The notes: generated by a model from the sequence alone, not told the origin. DNA of 64,000 bases from Magnolia sinica (GCF_029962835.1 NC_080584.1:81496862-81560861), one strand, 5' to 3'. Counted from the first letter of the stretch, positions 1 through 11,842 are shown. Made by a program: numbers and translations.

Positions 1-1746
1 CCTCGTTTGTTTGTTTATTTTTTATTTTTCACTACCGCTTCTAAACGATTGAGGGCATTCTCTCCCATTCTATTTCTCCCTCTTCCGACTCCATGGCCAT
101 GAACTGAGGGTTGCAGCAGGGCCTTTGATCTCCACAACACTATTGAATCAGCTTTTGGTGAGCATTCAATTTCGACAGCTTCTTCTTTTACAAATCAATC
201 TGATTGAGCAGATTTTTGCAGCACTGGATCCTCAAACCCCATCCTCAAATGGACCGAACTAGTTCATTCCACACTGTCTAATTAGAGAAAATCGAGCTGG
301 GATTTCATGCGTCTCTCTTTCTCTAGAAAAGTGTGGGAAAGGTTGGATTCTTTTGGCAGTGGCATTGTGGTATCGTTGGAGACTAGGGTACCTCCTACAT
401 CGGTGAAAGTAAGAGGAAATAAATGGAGAATCCTTCGTCTGCATTGAGTAGGAATCAGTTTCAGAGAAAGAAAGCCATGAAGAAAACCAATGACAGAATC
501 AGCCAACTACCCGATGCTGTCCTTCATTACATACTTTCCTTGATGCCGATGAAATTCATAGTAAGAACAAGCATTCTCTCAAGGAGATGGAGAAACTTGT
601 GGAAAGACATTTGGGCTTATTCTACTGCTCTGGACTTTGGTGCCGAATTCGCGACTGGCCAAACCCCGGAAGAATTCGTGTCTACCGTTAACTGGTATCT
701 ACAACTCCACCAAGCCAAGGAGATTGAGATGTTTCGGCTCTCGCTTATTCCATGCAATCTGTCATATGCCGAGAAATGGGTCAAATTTGCAGGAGCAAAA
801 GGAACTAAGGAGGTTGATATCCACTTCTGTCAAAATACATATGATGATGAAATTGATTTTGTGCCGCGTAAATTGCCTCGTAAATTACTTAACTCCATCT
901 TTAGTAAATTTATTAACTCCATCTTTAGTTGTGACTCTATAACCCAATTAAATTTGAGTTGTTGCTATTTACACCGACGGTTGAATTTCAAAGGTTACCC
1001 CTACCTCAAAATGCTCCACCTAAGCATGGTTAGAATTACAAATGGCCTGTTTGAAAGCATGCTTTCAAATTGCCCGCTTCTGGAGGAATTGATTTTAAGG
1101 GAATGCTATTGTCTGACTCGTGTCAAGGTTTCTGCTCCGAATCTGGCACTCAAGAGCTTGAAAGTTGTCGACTGTTGGGATGCCAGTGAGATTGAGATTT
1201 TTGCTCCAAACCTCCTGTCTTTCCATTACTATGGTAGTCTTATTAGTATGTATTTCAAGAACATTTCGAGTTTGGTGGATGTACTTCTTAATGGTATGTT
1301 TTGGGAGGGCTACGTATCTGAGTATGATTGGATTACTATTCTGCACCATCTTGGACATGTTAAGATTCTGACATTGTGTTATGTCTCACTTGAGGTATTT
1401 GTTCATTCCTACTCTTCTATGAAATTGTTAACAGTCTTGATTTGAGCCACAGAAACCTCTACAAGCATGGATATTGGTCCACATCAGGTGTGCCCCACCT
1501 TGTAGCTGTCCTGGATGAAAATCAGTCTGTTTAACCATCAGTTGGGCTTCAAATGCATGAAACATTTGCACGGTTGAGGGGAAAAAAAGGGAAAAAAAGG
1601 AAAATGCTAATGAGTACCGACCTGAAAATTTTAGTCAGGTCATCTACACAGTGGGGCCTACCTGATGTATGGTGTTCAGAGGTGTGCGTTAGGCGTGACA
1701 CAACTTTTTACTAATGTGACTAAAGTCTTTCTTTTGATCTGCGCAG

Positions 1747-1908
1747 TGTATTGCGGAGGAATCAGCATCTGCAAATTTACCTGTTACATTCCACAATTTA
1801 CAAGAATTGCAGCTATTGTTGGAGTGGGTTTGATTTTGCAATCTGGCCGGCTGCAATAGCTTCTTCAAAAGCTGTCTGTGTCCTTGTCTAGAGAAGCTTT
1901 TCATTGAA
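1747..1908 (+). pseudogene. Exon 2 of F-box copy A, with premature stop
   Basis: The exon follows a pyrimidine-rich ...GATCTGCGCAG acceptor and ends at a GTAGGT donor. It translates in frame as CIAEESASANLPVTFHNLQE and onward, then meets TGA at 1831-1833. The equivalent codon in copy B is GCA. After the stop the copies realign (CNSFFK-like), so the damage is local substitution and not a frameshift. Copy A also lacks 6 bp at the start of the exon compared with copy B. Confidence 0.75.
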
Positions 1909-2221
1909 GTAGGTCTACATGTACTCCCACTATAATTTCAGTTCCCATTTAATTTCTTTGAAGATTTTCAGCTGACATCCTAGCCATAAATGAGATGGGT
2001 TTTACTTGTAGATTGAGCTGGCGCAAAAATCAGGCCAATCAATTCATCTGGTGGGACACAAATGTATATTGTCCATAGTTTTCATACATGTGTGCCTGGT
2101 CATCTGTACACTTGTGGTGTTGGTATAATGGCCATGAATGCCTTCAAGTTGCAATGGTCATGAGTTACAAATACGCGTGGTAGCGGTTATGAGTCACTTA
2201 GGATGTAATTTTATCTTTTTT

Positions 2222-3213
2222 TAAGGCTCGTTCGGTCCCCTGTGAATTTTTTTAGTGGTAAATGATTTAAATTATTTGCAGGTGTAAATCATTTACAGCC
2301 CATACTGTTTGGCTTTGGCCTTTGAGTTATAGGTAAATAGTTGACTATGTTTGGATTGCCTGTAAATTGTTTAGAGGGGTTTCATTTGCAGATACAGGTT
2401 CAAAATTATAACTGTTAGGCTGTGATTGATTTGCATGTAAATGAAATCACAGCTTTTCAGAGGGATTTCATTTGCAGCTCAAAGCTGTAAATGGTTTACA
2501 GGCAGTGTTGTTAAATGCGATCGCATATGCGCATATACATCAGAAGATCACATATGCCATGATGGCATATGCGATCACATACAGGATATGCGTACGCATA
2601 TACTTTATTATTTTATTATTATCATGTTTTACAAAAAATTAAAAATTAAAAAATCCACTTTTTGCCTATAAAAAGGCACTCAAATCCCCCCATTTGCAAC
2701 ATTGAATCATTCCAAACTCTCTCTTAGTCTCTTTTACTCCTTAATAGTTATAATCCCTCTCTTACATTCCTACTTTCAAGTTCCAATTTCCAAGTCTAAA
2801 TCCCAGTTTCTACAAATCCTCTAGAAAGATCAATCAAGAAGAGAAGGCCTCAAAGATCAATCATGGATTCAACATTCAAGAATCAAGAATACATTCTACA
2901 TCTCTTTAACTTAGGGAAGTTTCCCCTAATTTCTTCTTTTTCTTCTTTTTTACATTTTTCTATATTTTCCCTTATTTATTTTTTATTTTTTTATTTTTCA
3001 AAAAAATAAAAATAGAAAAAAAAATTGTGCAGTCGCATATGCGCTTGCGCGATCCCATATGTGCACAGGCATATGTGGTTGCTCACAATCGCATATGCGA
3101 TTTGATAATATTGGTTTACAGGCATTTTTCAGCATCCAAACATCGCTTGTAAATCATCTACTTATAATTTGTTTACGGCTAGCCTAACTTACAGGCATTC
3201 AAACGATCCCTTA
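2222..3213. mobile_element. MITE-like element in intron 2 of copy A (outer)
   Basis: Imperfect terminal inverted repeats are visible: TAAGGCTCGTTCGG... at the left and ...CAAACGATCCCTTA at the right. The interior carries repeated TGTAAAT / TTTACAGG / GATTTCATTTGCAG words and no coding capacity. The same element sits at 14510-15553 in copy B, where the ends match better (TAAGGGCTCGTT / TAAGGGATCGTT). A clean target duplication is not visible; a TTA or TA duplication is possible. It is non-autonomous and I am unsure of its superfamily. Confidence 0.55.
2503..3113. mobile_element. Nested non-autonomous DNA transposon inside the MITE (copy A)
   Basis: The element starts CAGTGTTGTTAAATGCGATC and ends with an inverted relative (CGCATATGCGATTTGATAATATTG). 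It is flanked by GTTTACAGG on both sides (2494-2502 and 3114-3122), an 8-9 bp target duplication. The CAGTG-type terminus fits hAT, while 9 bp would fit Mutator-like elements. Palindromic CGCATATGCG words recur near both ends, and no transposase is encoded. The same insertion at the same site occurs in copy B. Confidence 0.65.
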
Positions 3214-3515
3214 TGTGTCATCAAGGGCAAAACAATGATGGTTATAGATTGTTTATGCTATAAAATGGGTCCATGGGAACCCATGGATACCAACCAAAAA
3301 TTGTTGGCAAGGGTCATGGAGAAACCCAATTTACAATCAGTGATTAGCAGTCCTGCAACATTGATCACCTCATCATGGCTTCAATTTCATCAAAGCATCA
3401 TGGAGCCCACCATGCATCGGATGTGCTTGTCAGCTTAACAAAATCTCATTTTGATTACTATCTTCTCTCCGAGCTACTTATTTATTGTCTCTTTGTTTTC
3501 GATGTGAATTTGAAG

Positions 3516-3887
3516 CTTCCGTCTTCGTACCCTTCAACATATTCCCGGTACAAGGGACCGCCAGGAGAGGACCCTCTGGAGATTGTGTTTGATCATCTGA
3601 AGATGATAAAAATGAATTGTTTTTCAGGGTTCTACCTTGAAATGCAGTTGGTGAAATTTTTTCTAGAGAGGGCTATTGTACTAGAATCGTTGGTTTTGGT
3701 AACTCCTCAGAGCGGTGTCTTCAAGATGAAGCGTCTTCTTCGCAAGCGGCTATCAATCTTGGCAAAGGCATCATCATCAAATGCTCGGATATTAATATGT
3801 GAATATTCAGAAGACAATGGTGCCGTAGTTCCTACACATACCGATGGTGACGGTGCTTTAGTCCTGAGAGATATTGAAGTTTACTAG
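3516..3887 (+). pseudogene. Exon 3 of F-box copy A (FBD-like C-terminus)
   Basis: The exon is an open frame of 123 codons plus stop. It encodes GEDPLEIVFDHLKMIKM, LEMQLVKFFLERAIVLESLV and the LRKRLSILAKAS segment typical of the FBD-like C-terminal region of plant F-box/LRR proteins. It is downstream of the exon-2 stop, so it is translated only if that stop is skipped. The start follows a TTTGAAG acceptor-like site, matching copy B. Confidence 0.7.
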
Positions 3888-5842
3888 AAGTGGTAGCTTT
3901 GTGGTCATGAAGTATGATTTCTTTGAGTTTGGTATGCAAGTTGGAGTTTGGTGATTCTACATGAATGCTGTGCATTTGTTTGCAGTTAATCGACTTTTCT
4001 GGCCAGGTTCTCAGCTCAAAGAATTTGGGCCCATGGTTTGTAATGTAGACCATTGGTCTGTTTCTTAATCCTCTGTATGGGCCATCTCAAAAATTATCCC
4101 GATACTCCTGTTGAAGGAACTTTTGGCGCATGGCCAACTCACAGCAGGACACAACAGGAATGATTTGGATTACCAGAAAATGGTTCTCCTTATCAGAAAT
4201 GAAACATAGTTAATTGTACAAAGCCATGTACATTGGATCCTGTACTTGGTCTGTTTGTTCTTCACCAATCAGTCTGGGGGATCTCTGATCATTGCAGTTT
4301 TTGTGATTTGGTCCATTCATGGGTGGCCATTTGATGTATGGTTGCAAGTAGTTCTACATGCCCATGATGTAGAATTACATTAATGATAATAAAAAAATCT
4401 TGATGATAATGGAATTACTTGACAGATTGACAAAAAGAATTGCAGACTGCATGGTAATTCTTTAATTATAAATTGAGTGGGCCCCCCCAGCTGCTTGGAT
4501 GATTTTTTTTTTTTCATCTGCTGCCTGATGAGATCATATTGTGAATGGGTTGGATGACATATAAACATCATGGTGGGTCCCAGAAGGTTTCAATTGTGAG
4601 CATTCCTGTTCCTACCTTTTCTTTCAGTGTGGCCCACTTGAGTTTTAGATCTCCCCAATCTTATGCTAAAGCTTGAATATGACCTGGGGTAACTGATGGA
4701 CAGAGTGCATGTCACGGAGAAATGATGCCGGTGGATGCCGGTGGGCCTTGCCGAGCTTTTTTAACGGTCCCATCACTGGATTTTGAACTGCTTATTTAAC
4801 AGCCTTTTGCCAGCATTGTGCCCATGCACACACCAGAATACATGCTAATGTGTGTGAAAAAAAAAGAGAAGAACTTGCTTTAGCCACCAGCTTGTTTCCT
4901 GCACTATGGCCCACCTAACTTTTGGACCATAACTTCCAATGAGTGTGGCCTACTTAGTGGACTGCTCAGATCTTGCACAGGTTTGCTATGCTTGCACATG
5001 GTATGTGATTAGAGATGCACCAAATCCTTTAAAGACCTCCCATTGGTCTACAAGCTCAACAATCTCCCCCTCGACTTCCATCTCTTAATCCTTCCTCAAG
5101 TCACTCGCCTACTTCCATGCTGCAATTCCACCACCTTAGGTGCACACCTCTAAGACACAAGCAAAAGATCCATTCTTCTCTAATGTTCCGAGGGAAATTG
5201 ATGGTGGAGACAGCCACATCTGTCAACTCGAGCGCCATCCATAAATCGTTTTTGGGCCAAGATAGGGGAGCAAATGTCAATCCTATTAGAGATATTGTCT
5301 CTACATGGAATGGAAAATTCACCATGGTAAGGACCAGTTGACAAAGGGATGGACGTGAGGTTGAGCACCATCTTCCTCAGGGGACGACTACTCCGAATCC
5401 ATGGAGCTACTCTTGGACTCTTCGAAGAGATTCCTTGAATCCACGAGGAGAGAGAGAAAATAGAAACAAATTCTAATAAAATATGAAATAAATTGATTGA
5501 TAATAAAAAAATGAGTTTACAATCTCTTAAATAGTAATATGAACCTAGGAAGAAGTTTTAGAAACAAACTCAAACTCAAAACTCTTTAAAATCGTGACTT
5601 ATTATATTATTATAAATAATAAACTTACTATTTATAGACGGTCATGATTTCCGCTAGACCTCATGGTTTTGGGCAAAAACTTGTAAGTTTCCTATTTGGC
5701 TTAACCATGTTATTCTCCTAAATTTTCTAAGCACATTTCATGTTGGACACAACTCTTAAAAAATCAATGGAATGAAAGTTATGATCGAATTAAAACTTCC
5801 TATAAATAGTAAAAATGGAAATATAATGGATTTTCGACCGTA
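3888..5842. other. 3' flank of F-box copy A, no gene seen
   Basis: This holds the presumed 3' UTR and non-coding flank, matched by 16234-17952 downstream of copy B. Short frames here (for example around 5101-5371) are not conserved as frames between copies, which argues against coding function. Confidence 0.6.
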
Positions 5843-6103
5843 AAATCGTTGCTGGCGTTTTACATTCAGTGATATTTGAAGGTGCAGTCCATGTGTTTGT
5901 GAAAATGCTGCGCAGGCGAACTTGGCTCGATTTTGGCTCGAACTTGGCTCGAATTGGCCCGAGCTGCTGATCGAATTGAGCCAAGCTGGCTAGTCAGGCT
6001 CGAGGACCGAGCCGAGCCAAGTTTGAGTGTGAGGTCAGCCAGTGGCCGAGTCGAGTCGAGCTTTGCTAAGCTCAACTCGGATCGACTTGTGTATACCTCT
6101 AAG
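5843..6103. repeat. TTGGCTCGA-rich degenerate repeat patch
   Basis: From about 5920 to 6090 the sequence is dominated by variants of TTGGCTCGA / GAGCCGAGCC / CGAGTCGAG. Such GCTCGA-rich patches are common in plant non-autonomous transposons. I cannot define ends or a target duplication. Confidence 0.4.
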
Positions 6104-6685
6104 TGTTATGAGTAAAAATAGACTGACCAGATGAACAAACTCGAAGACTATGGATTGCTTGAGGGTCGAAAAATCACCCCGACCTCAACCTCGGAGGTCG
6201 GCCTCGAATAAAGACCTTGACCTCGGATATCAACCTTGACTTTGGTTACCAACTTTGGAGGTTGGTTTCGGATACGGACCTCGACCTCGGGATAGAAATA
6301 CACTTATAATATATAAAGATAGGATTATCTTCTGAGATGTTTGCTATAAAGATAAGATTATCCTTCAAGATATTCGCAGGATATAAGGAAATCAATCACG
6401 ACATATCCGGAGGAAGATCTCTTCCGCAATACGCATCCACTATAGAGAAGCATTGCCATATATGACACCGCCCCCAAAAGGCTATAAATAAGGACTTCGT
6501 TTATTGTGAAAGGTACACATACAACACTCGATTCTTCTATTACTCCTAAAAGTCCATATCATAACCTAGGCATCGGAGTTCTCCGGCCTTAACTGATGCC
6601 CCCAATGTCTTCTCTTATTTTTCATTAAATCACAGGTACTTCGGCTGGCAGAAGGTGAGGCAAGATTGACTAGATTTTTTCATCA
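6104..6685 (+). mobile_element. LTR of a Tat-like Ty3/gypsy element (5' LTR)
   Basis: The block begins TGTTATGAGT and ends in CA directly before a primer-site-like sequence. It holds GAGGTCGGCCTCG-type words, a TATA box (TATAAATA at 6483-6490) about 200 bp before its end, and a following GGCATCGGAG motif that recurs in plant gypsy LTRs. No matching 3' LTR is found downstream, so the element is truncated. The left border is inferred. Confidence 0.55.
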
Positions 6686-6690
6686 AAAGG

Positions 6691-6708
6691 TTGGCACCGT
6701 TTGTGGGA
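6691..6708 (+). other. Primer-binding-site-like motif of the Tat-like element
   Basis: TTGGCACCGTTTGTGGGA follows the LTR end by five bases. It resembles the TTGGCGCCGTCTGTGGGA-type sequence found directly after the 5' LTR in plant Ty3/gypsy elements. Primer tRNA identity is not assigned. Confidence 0.5.
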
Positions 6709-6711
6709 ATG

Positions 6712-8000
6712 ACAACAAAGTTGTTCCTACTTTACTAGAGAACCACAATGGTGAAAGGAAGAAAGAGTTTTGGCCGCCATTACGGCAACTGCTCCCGCAC
6801 CAACTGAATAGCCTGCAAACCAAGGAGATCCGCCTTCCCAACTCTAGGCTAATTCTACGCCTGCAGGCCCTGCACAGCGGTCCCGAAATCGAGGAGGTCG
6901 GCTTGTCTCTTTGGAACATCAACTCGAGACCGGTAACATTAACCAGATAATACATATTTTGGAGAGACAAAACCTGCTTCCCGACTAGGGGATAGATGCA
7001 TGGGGCAGCCACCGAGGTCTTTGCACCACCTAAAGCATCAGTCAACTCGCAGAGAGCTAAGCAACATCCTAGGAAGCTAAGCCATGCGCCCTCCGACATC
7101 TTAGGAATTGTCATGCCTACCGACTCCAACTTGCGTCACACGTTAAAGAAGAAGAGGCGTAGAAAGGATCTCGAGGTGGTAGCCAAGAACGAGGGCACCT
7201 GGAAGGCAGAACTCAAGGAATTGCAAGGTCAGGTCGACGATATCTACAAAGCCTACTGCACTCAAATATCGACCTCCATCGAAGCTATGCTGGAGGATAC
7301 CGAGTCGCCGTTTACCAATGACATTATGGGAGCCCGACTCCCGCTGAAATTCTAAATGCTGCAAATCGCCCCATATTCCAGGTCTGGTGACCCGACCGAG
7401 CATTTGGAATCGTTCAGGGCATAGATGGAGATCCACGACGCGTCAAGCCTTCTCTCTGACTATGTCGAGGATTGCGAAGTGGTATAGACAGATGAAGTTG
7501 ATATTCATCAACTCCTTCACATAGCTCGGCAAAGCATTCATCACTCAGTTCATCGATGGGAAAGATAGGAGAAAGTCATCGACACAACTCCTTACGATTA
7601 CTCAGAGGGAAGACAAGCTGCTAAAAGACTACATCATCCATTTCAACGCTGAAGCTGTCCAGGTCGATAGTTATTCCGACCAGATAGCTTTGGCCGTCAT
7701 GGTGGCCGGCCTTAAACGAGGAAAGTTCCTCTTCTCTATTGGTAAGAACCCCCCCAACTACCTTCGCCGACCTACTTAACCGAGCTAAAAAATATTCTAA
7801 TGCCGAAAAGTTCATTAGTTCACGAAGAGCTACTTGAGAAGGAAACAATTTGGCTAAGGATAGGAAGCGAAAGAAAGAAGATGAGCCCTCTACGGTTAAC
7901 ACCAAAAGAAAGAAAGAGGATGACCAAGACTGAGTCTAACGTACCTCGACATCAGATAATGAGGAGCGCTTCGACTAATCGACCTACTTGGCTAAGAGCG
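6712..8000 (+). pseudogene. Decayed gag of a Tat-like Ty3/gypsy element
   Basis: Retrotransposon gag similarity is spread over several plus-strand frames broken by stops and frameshifts. Recognisable pieces are a charged segment (KNEGTWKAELKELQGQVDDI near 7180-7250), SGDPTEHLESF near 7385-7420, a YIIHFNAEAVQVDSYSDQIA piece near 7630-7690, a VAGLKRGKFLFSIGKNPP piece near 7700-7755, and a TTFADLLNRAKKYSNAEKF piece near 7757-7815. Together they follow the order of a Retrotrans_gag domain. No protease, reverse transcriptase or integrase follows, so the element lost its 3' part. It is not functional. Confidence 0.7.
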
Positions 8001-8019
8001 ACCTCCCTTTTTAAAAGGA

Positions 8020-8530
8020 AAAAATATGTTCATGATTCTAATAATATGTTTTTTACTGCTCTATGGACTTATATAATAAAAAAAAATTTCTCCAGGTTAG
8101 GTGAAGAAAATTCTTTTAAATGATTTCTCGACTATTTGAAATATACGGTCTACTGAGAACTTTATTTAGTACAAGGAAAAAATAATCCTCAACCAACTGT
8201 CCGATCCTTAAAGAAGAGATCAAACCATTAATTGGTAACACTATTCGGACTACACAACTAATTACGAGAGCTTTCTTTAGTGCAAGGGAAGAAAATCTTC
8301 TACTGTGAATTTTATTATCAAAGAACCTCCCTAAGTTAGTGGAGGAGAATATCTTTCAATTCCCTGCTATCCAACCTTATGATTGACTATAATGACTTTT
8401 CTTAGTATAAGGGAAGAAAATCCTTCTATCAAGTGCTCATCCTACTATTATGGGAACAATCGAGACTTCTCTCAGTTGAAATGAAGAAAAGTCTCTCCAA
8501 TTAATTTTACTTTACGCGATCTACCACTGA
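8020..8530 (+). repeat. Degenerate repeats of a CTTTCTTTAGTGCAAGGGAAGAAAATC-like motif
   Basis: Related words recur about every 80-120 bp: near 8090, 8160, 8275, 8330, 8400 and 8470. Each has a pyrimidine run, AGT..., then (G)GAAGAAAA(T/G)(T/C)CT. This is likely a non-coding internal repeat of the Tat-like element. I see no long ORF here. Confidence 0.4.
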
Positions 8531-8563
8531 ACAATCTATTAATCCAACCATTGGATATGCCCC

Positions 8564-11500
8564 TATAACACCCTGAAAATCGGGGGTCGTGCATACGCTC
8601 GACTCCCGAGTTTTCGGGGTCACTTATAATCAGTTTTCATTAATATGCGATTAATCCAGTCTAAATGCGTATTCTGAAATTTCCTGGAACATGAAGCACA
8701 ATCACACAAGTCTACTGAAATAGAAGAAAATCAACTATACCTATATATATACATGTCCAAAAGAATACAAATGGGCGCACAAGGTGACGCCCAACAAATT
8801 TACAAAAGAACAGCATGCCCAAATGAATAAAGCTGGGCCGCTGCTCGGCGATCCAACGACTCATCTACTGATCCGACGGGGGTAAGAGAACTCGTTCTCC
8901 TCCTCGAGGCTCGCATCGCCAGGCTCCACGAGATCTGTATCACCTGCATCTATGAACGGGTCTGATTGGTGTTTTAAAACACCGTCCCAGAGTAGGAGTG
9001 AGTGATCAACTCAGTGGGTGCTATTAGCCATAAGTTGTAACAAACATCAATTATAATAAGAATTTAATGAAAAGCAATCAATCATAAACATCTATCTAGT
9101 CTTGTTAATGTGCATGCATGCAGGATGATATGATGTATGCCCTCACCACAACGCTCCCTCGTGCGACGACATCTAATGATCGCCAATGCCAACACTCCCT
9201 CAGTGCGACCTCGACTGCCGAGTCGCTAACCTAGCTAATGCCATGCAATGATGATGTTAACCGGGTTCTTAGTTAAGTCCATCCATCCAGCAGATTTGGA
9301 AATCTGATACACCCCACGTATCAAATGCCCTGAACTACTTGCGAGGCCAAGACCCCCCAATGTGTGAGGCCGAGACCCAGCGATCCTTGACCCCGTCGGA
9401 TTTTTCCCATCCCCGACTTCAAGCACATGGGGGGTGCTGAATGTGGGCTCGCTCGCGGTCACTACGGGGAGACGCGTCACCCCAGCGTAGGCCGACAGCT
9501 CGGACATAGTGTCCCATTCCACCATGCCCGGCTCACGAGACTGTGGATCAATATTTCATCCGGTATCGATGGGCTACAACGGTGGTGGGGTGTTCCAGTT
9601 TCCATACACATGTGAGCAAACAAGGTTAACAAACTAGGTGGGTCAGCCAGTGGACTAAACCGCACGAGCCCAGGCAAGTATGTGGCGGAACGACGTCGGG
9701 TACAAGCGACCCATGTAGCCTGGTTACTGCCGCCCACACATACTCGTCCAAACCCATGGGTTTAGCCTCAAGGTGGTCCTACTAACGGAACCACCTTCGC
9801 TCTCCTCATGTTCCTGACCAACCCAAGAGTAGGAATAATGACTCATAGCATGCCAACTACCAATGTAACATCAAACATATTCAACACCATGTTCTCATGT
9901 TGCTCAACATACAACTCAAATTTCTCTAGCAAGCAAACTATTAATATCATGAATAAAGTGTATGTGTGTGGTGTGGGTTGGTGAGGAAGTTAAGCACTTC
10001 CCACACCTCAAGGGATCAATTACACAAGAACAATGAATCAACACGCTAAGAAGCAACACATATGAGAGAAAAGAAAATCAAACAAACATGAGCATGTAAT
10101 CATCCATACACTAGATCATGGGAGGCAAGATTTAACATCAAGGAGAACTAAACATATCATTCCATACAATCCAACAACATACCATTCCTAGGTTCCTCTA
10201 GATTCTTCTATACAACATACCAAGCAAACAAAAATCATTAAACTCCAACTATAATTGGTGCTAGGCCACCTAAGGATAATAGTCCGCACCTTAAGAGGAG
10301 ATTTCCATTCTTTGAGATCTTAGGGTTTGGGGATTTGGGTAAAACCACCTTTCCTAAATCAAAATTAAGAAAGATAACATTAATACCTAGAAATCTATGC
10401 TAAGTTGCTCTATTGAAGGGAAATATACTATTCTTACCTCCGCTTCTTGGCATGGGTGGGTTTGGTGGAGGTTTCCTTGGAGAATGGGTAGAGAGTTGCA
10501 AGGTTGAGCTTCCTTGGGCCCCACCTCCTACCACATACTCCATTCCTTTCTTCTTCCTCTCTCTTTCTCCTCCTTTCTCCTCTTTTTCTTCTCCCTTTTC
10601 TCTCTTCTCTCCTTCCTTCTCTAGGGCAAATTCGTATGGGGAGAGGGGTGCCCCAAATGAGGCCCTTTTATAATGCCATATTTGGTGCAAATGGCCCCAA
10701 GTGCTAGGTTTTTACTATACTAGACCTATGAGAGGGTCTTTCTAAGCTCTAGGGCCCACTATGGGGTGTACAAGTCGATATACAACGCAAAATAGTTAGC
10801 CTTAATGATGATCTACGTATGGATATGATCGGTCCGCCATTTGGATGCGTCGATCGACATATATGATTAGAAATCTGTTCAACAGTCACCGATGGTCGAT
10901 CGGGGCCGCAGCTATATGGATATGAGCAGGGAAATATCCTTACTCCATGGGTAAAGTTTGGTCGCAAAACGACGGTCCGAAATCTTCAACTTTGCATAAG
11001 AGTGGACGACTTAATTCACTTAAGTTCCAACTCCTTCCTTTAGGGTATTTGCACTTCTCATGCACTCGTCCTTCGGCTTAAGTTGAGCGGTTCTGGACAG
11101 TACCTAGGTCCGATTCCCGCGATGGACGTCAAGCCTAGCGAGACGGGCATTATTCTATAGTTTTAGAACTAGTGGCCCACCAACGAGCGGTGTAGAGCTT
11201 GTTTGGAGAATCAGGGCAGTTCTGGTGGCCCTCTGGCCATGAAACTAATAGGATATGTGCTCCATAGCCCGATGAAGGGCCATGCAAAATTTAAGGGCAA
11301 ACGGATGCGGGGTTTTACCGCAACGGTCCGATTTGCGATCAACGGTCACCGTTTCACGATCGGGTCCCAGATTTTTGTGGGCGGGTGTAGAAAAATACAT
11401 TAGACCCTCATCGTAAATTATGAAGAAATCTGACGGCTGAAATGTCTTACATTTCAGTTTTATTTACATGTGTCAGATTTCAATTTTTGGCATTGGTGGG

Positions 11501-11842
11501 CCGCATCTGGCAAGTGCCAGATTCCACTTTTGGGTGCCCAATGAGTTCGTCGTCCGTGACGGTCCCCAAGCCCAGTGAGAACTATACTCTCCTAAATTTT
11601 TATAATTTTCTGACCTTCATGTGTCATGGTATAGCCTGCACGGGCTGTTGCTAGGTGTTAACAGCCACCTGGCTTGGAGGCCTGCACTAGGATCTATCAG
11701 GACCCGTTTGGTCTATTCAATTGGGCTAATCTTGGTCTAATTTATTTGTGACACCTCACTACGAGTGGCTTAAACGAATGGTCCTGTGGCAAATCCTACG
11801 TGGACGCCCCAGGACACTGTTCTGGTTGGGCAGGACGTTACA
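8564..11842 (-). mobile_element. Solo LTR-like block, Ty3/gypsy type, minus orientation
   Basis: The left edge reads TATAACACCC and the right edge ...GGACGTTACA, matching the TGTAACxxCC...GGxxGTTACA ends of the LTRs at 31121-41837. On the minus strand a TATA box (TATAAAAG, plus positions 10665-10672) is followed downstream by a long purine-rich tract (10540-10620). This is the same order as TATA and GA-rich tract in those LTRs. An ACTGAGTTG word near 9010 also recurs in them. I find no internal region, primer site or clear target duplication. ORFs within are low complexity and not credible. Confidence 0.5.

Larger units (their letters stand above)
423..3887 (+). pseudogene. F-box/LRR/FBD-type protein gene, copy A, probably inactivated
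   Basis: Three exons are inferred by comparison with copy B: 423-1394, 1747-1908 and 3516-3887. All junctions are phase 0 with GT-AG introns. Exon 1 encodes an N-terminal F-box (DRISQLPDAVLHYIL...RRWRNLW, roughly residues 24-62) and leucine-rich segments. Proteins of this family usually act as substrate adaptors in SCF-type E3 ubiquitin ligases; that role is family knowledge, not shown here. Exon 1 is open. In exon 2 the frame hits TGA at 1831-1833, giving about 352 residues and losing the FBD-like C-terminus in exon 3. Exon 3 is still open and similar to copy B. The gene could still make a truncated F-box/LRR protein or bypass the stop by alternative splicing. Its substrate is unknown. Confidence 0.75.
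1..5842. repeat. Segmental duplication, copy A (contains F-box gene A)
   Basis: This segment matches about 12285-17952 in the same order and orientation: 5' leader, three exons, both introns, the nested intron-2 transposons and about 1.9 kb of 3' flank. The left boundary lies beyond the window. The match fades right after the shared block ending in a GGATTTTC(G/A)ACCGT word near 5842. Copy A has extra bases relative to copy B at about 4880-5030 and 5200-5330. The copies differ by scattered substitutions and small indels, so the duplication is not very recent. Confidence 0.85.

Noticed and set aside
158..221. Short 5' UTR intron upstream of F-box copy A
   Set aside because: GTGAGC and TTTTTGCAG sites exist and are conserved in copy B, but the 64-bp length is at the lower limit and there is no transcript evidence.
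1665..1859. Short plus frame overlapping exon 2 of F-box copy A
   Set aside because: It is the exon-2 sequence read with intron bases in front. The real exon starts at the acceptor near 1746/1747.
10400..10690. Glu/Lys/Gly-rich minus frame and its Ser/Pro-rich plus counterpart
   Set aside because: Low-complexity translation of a CT-rich tract inside an LTR-like block; both strands are open because of composition only.
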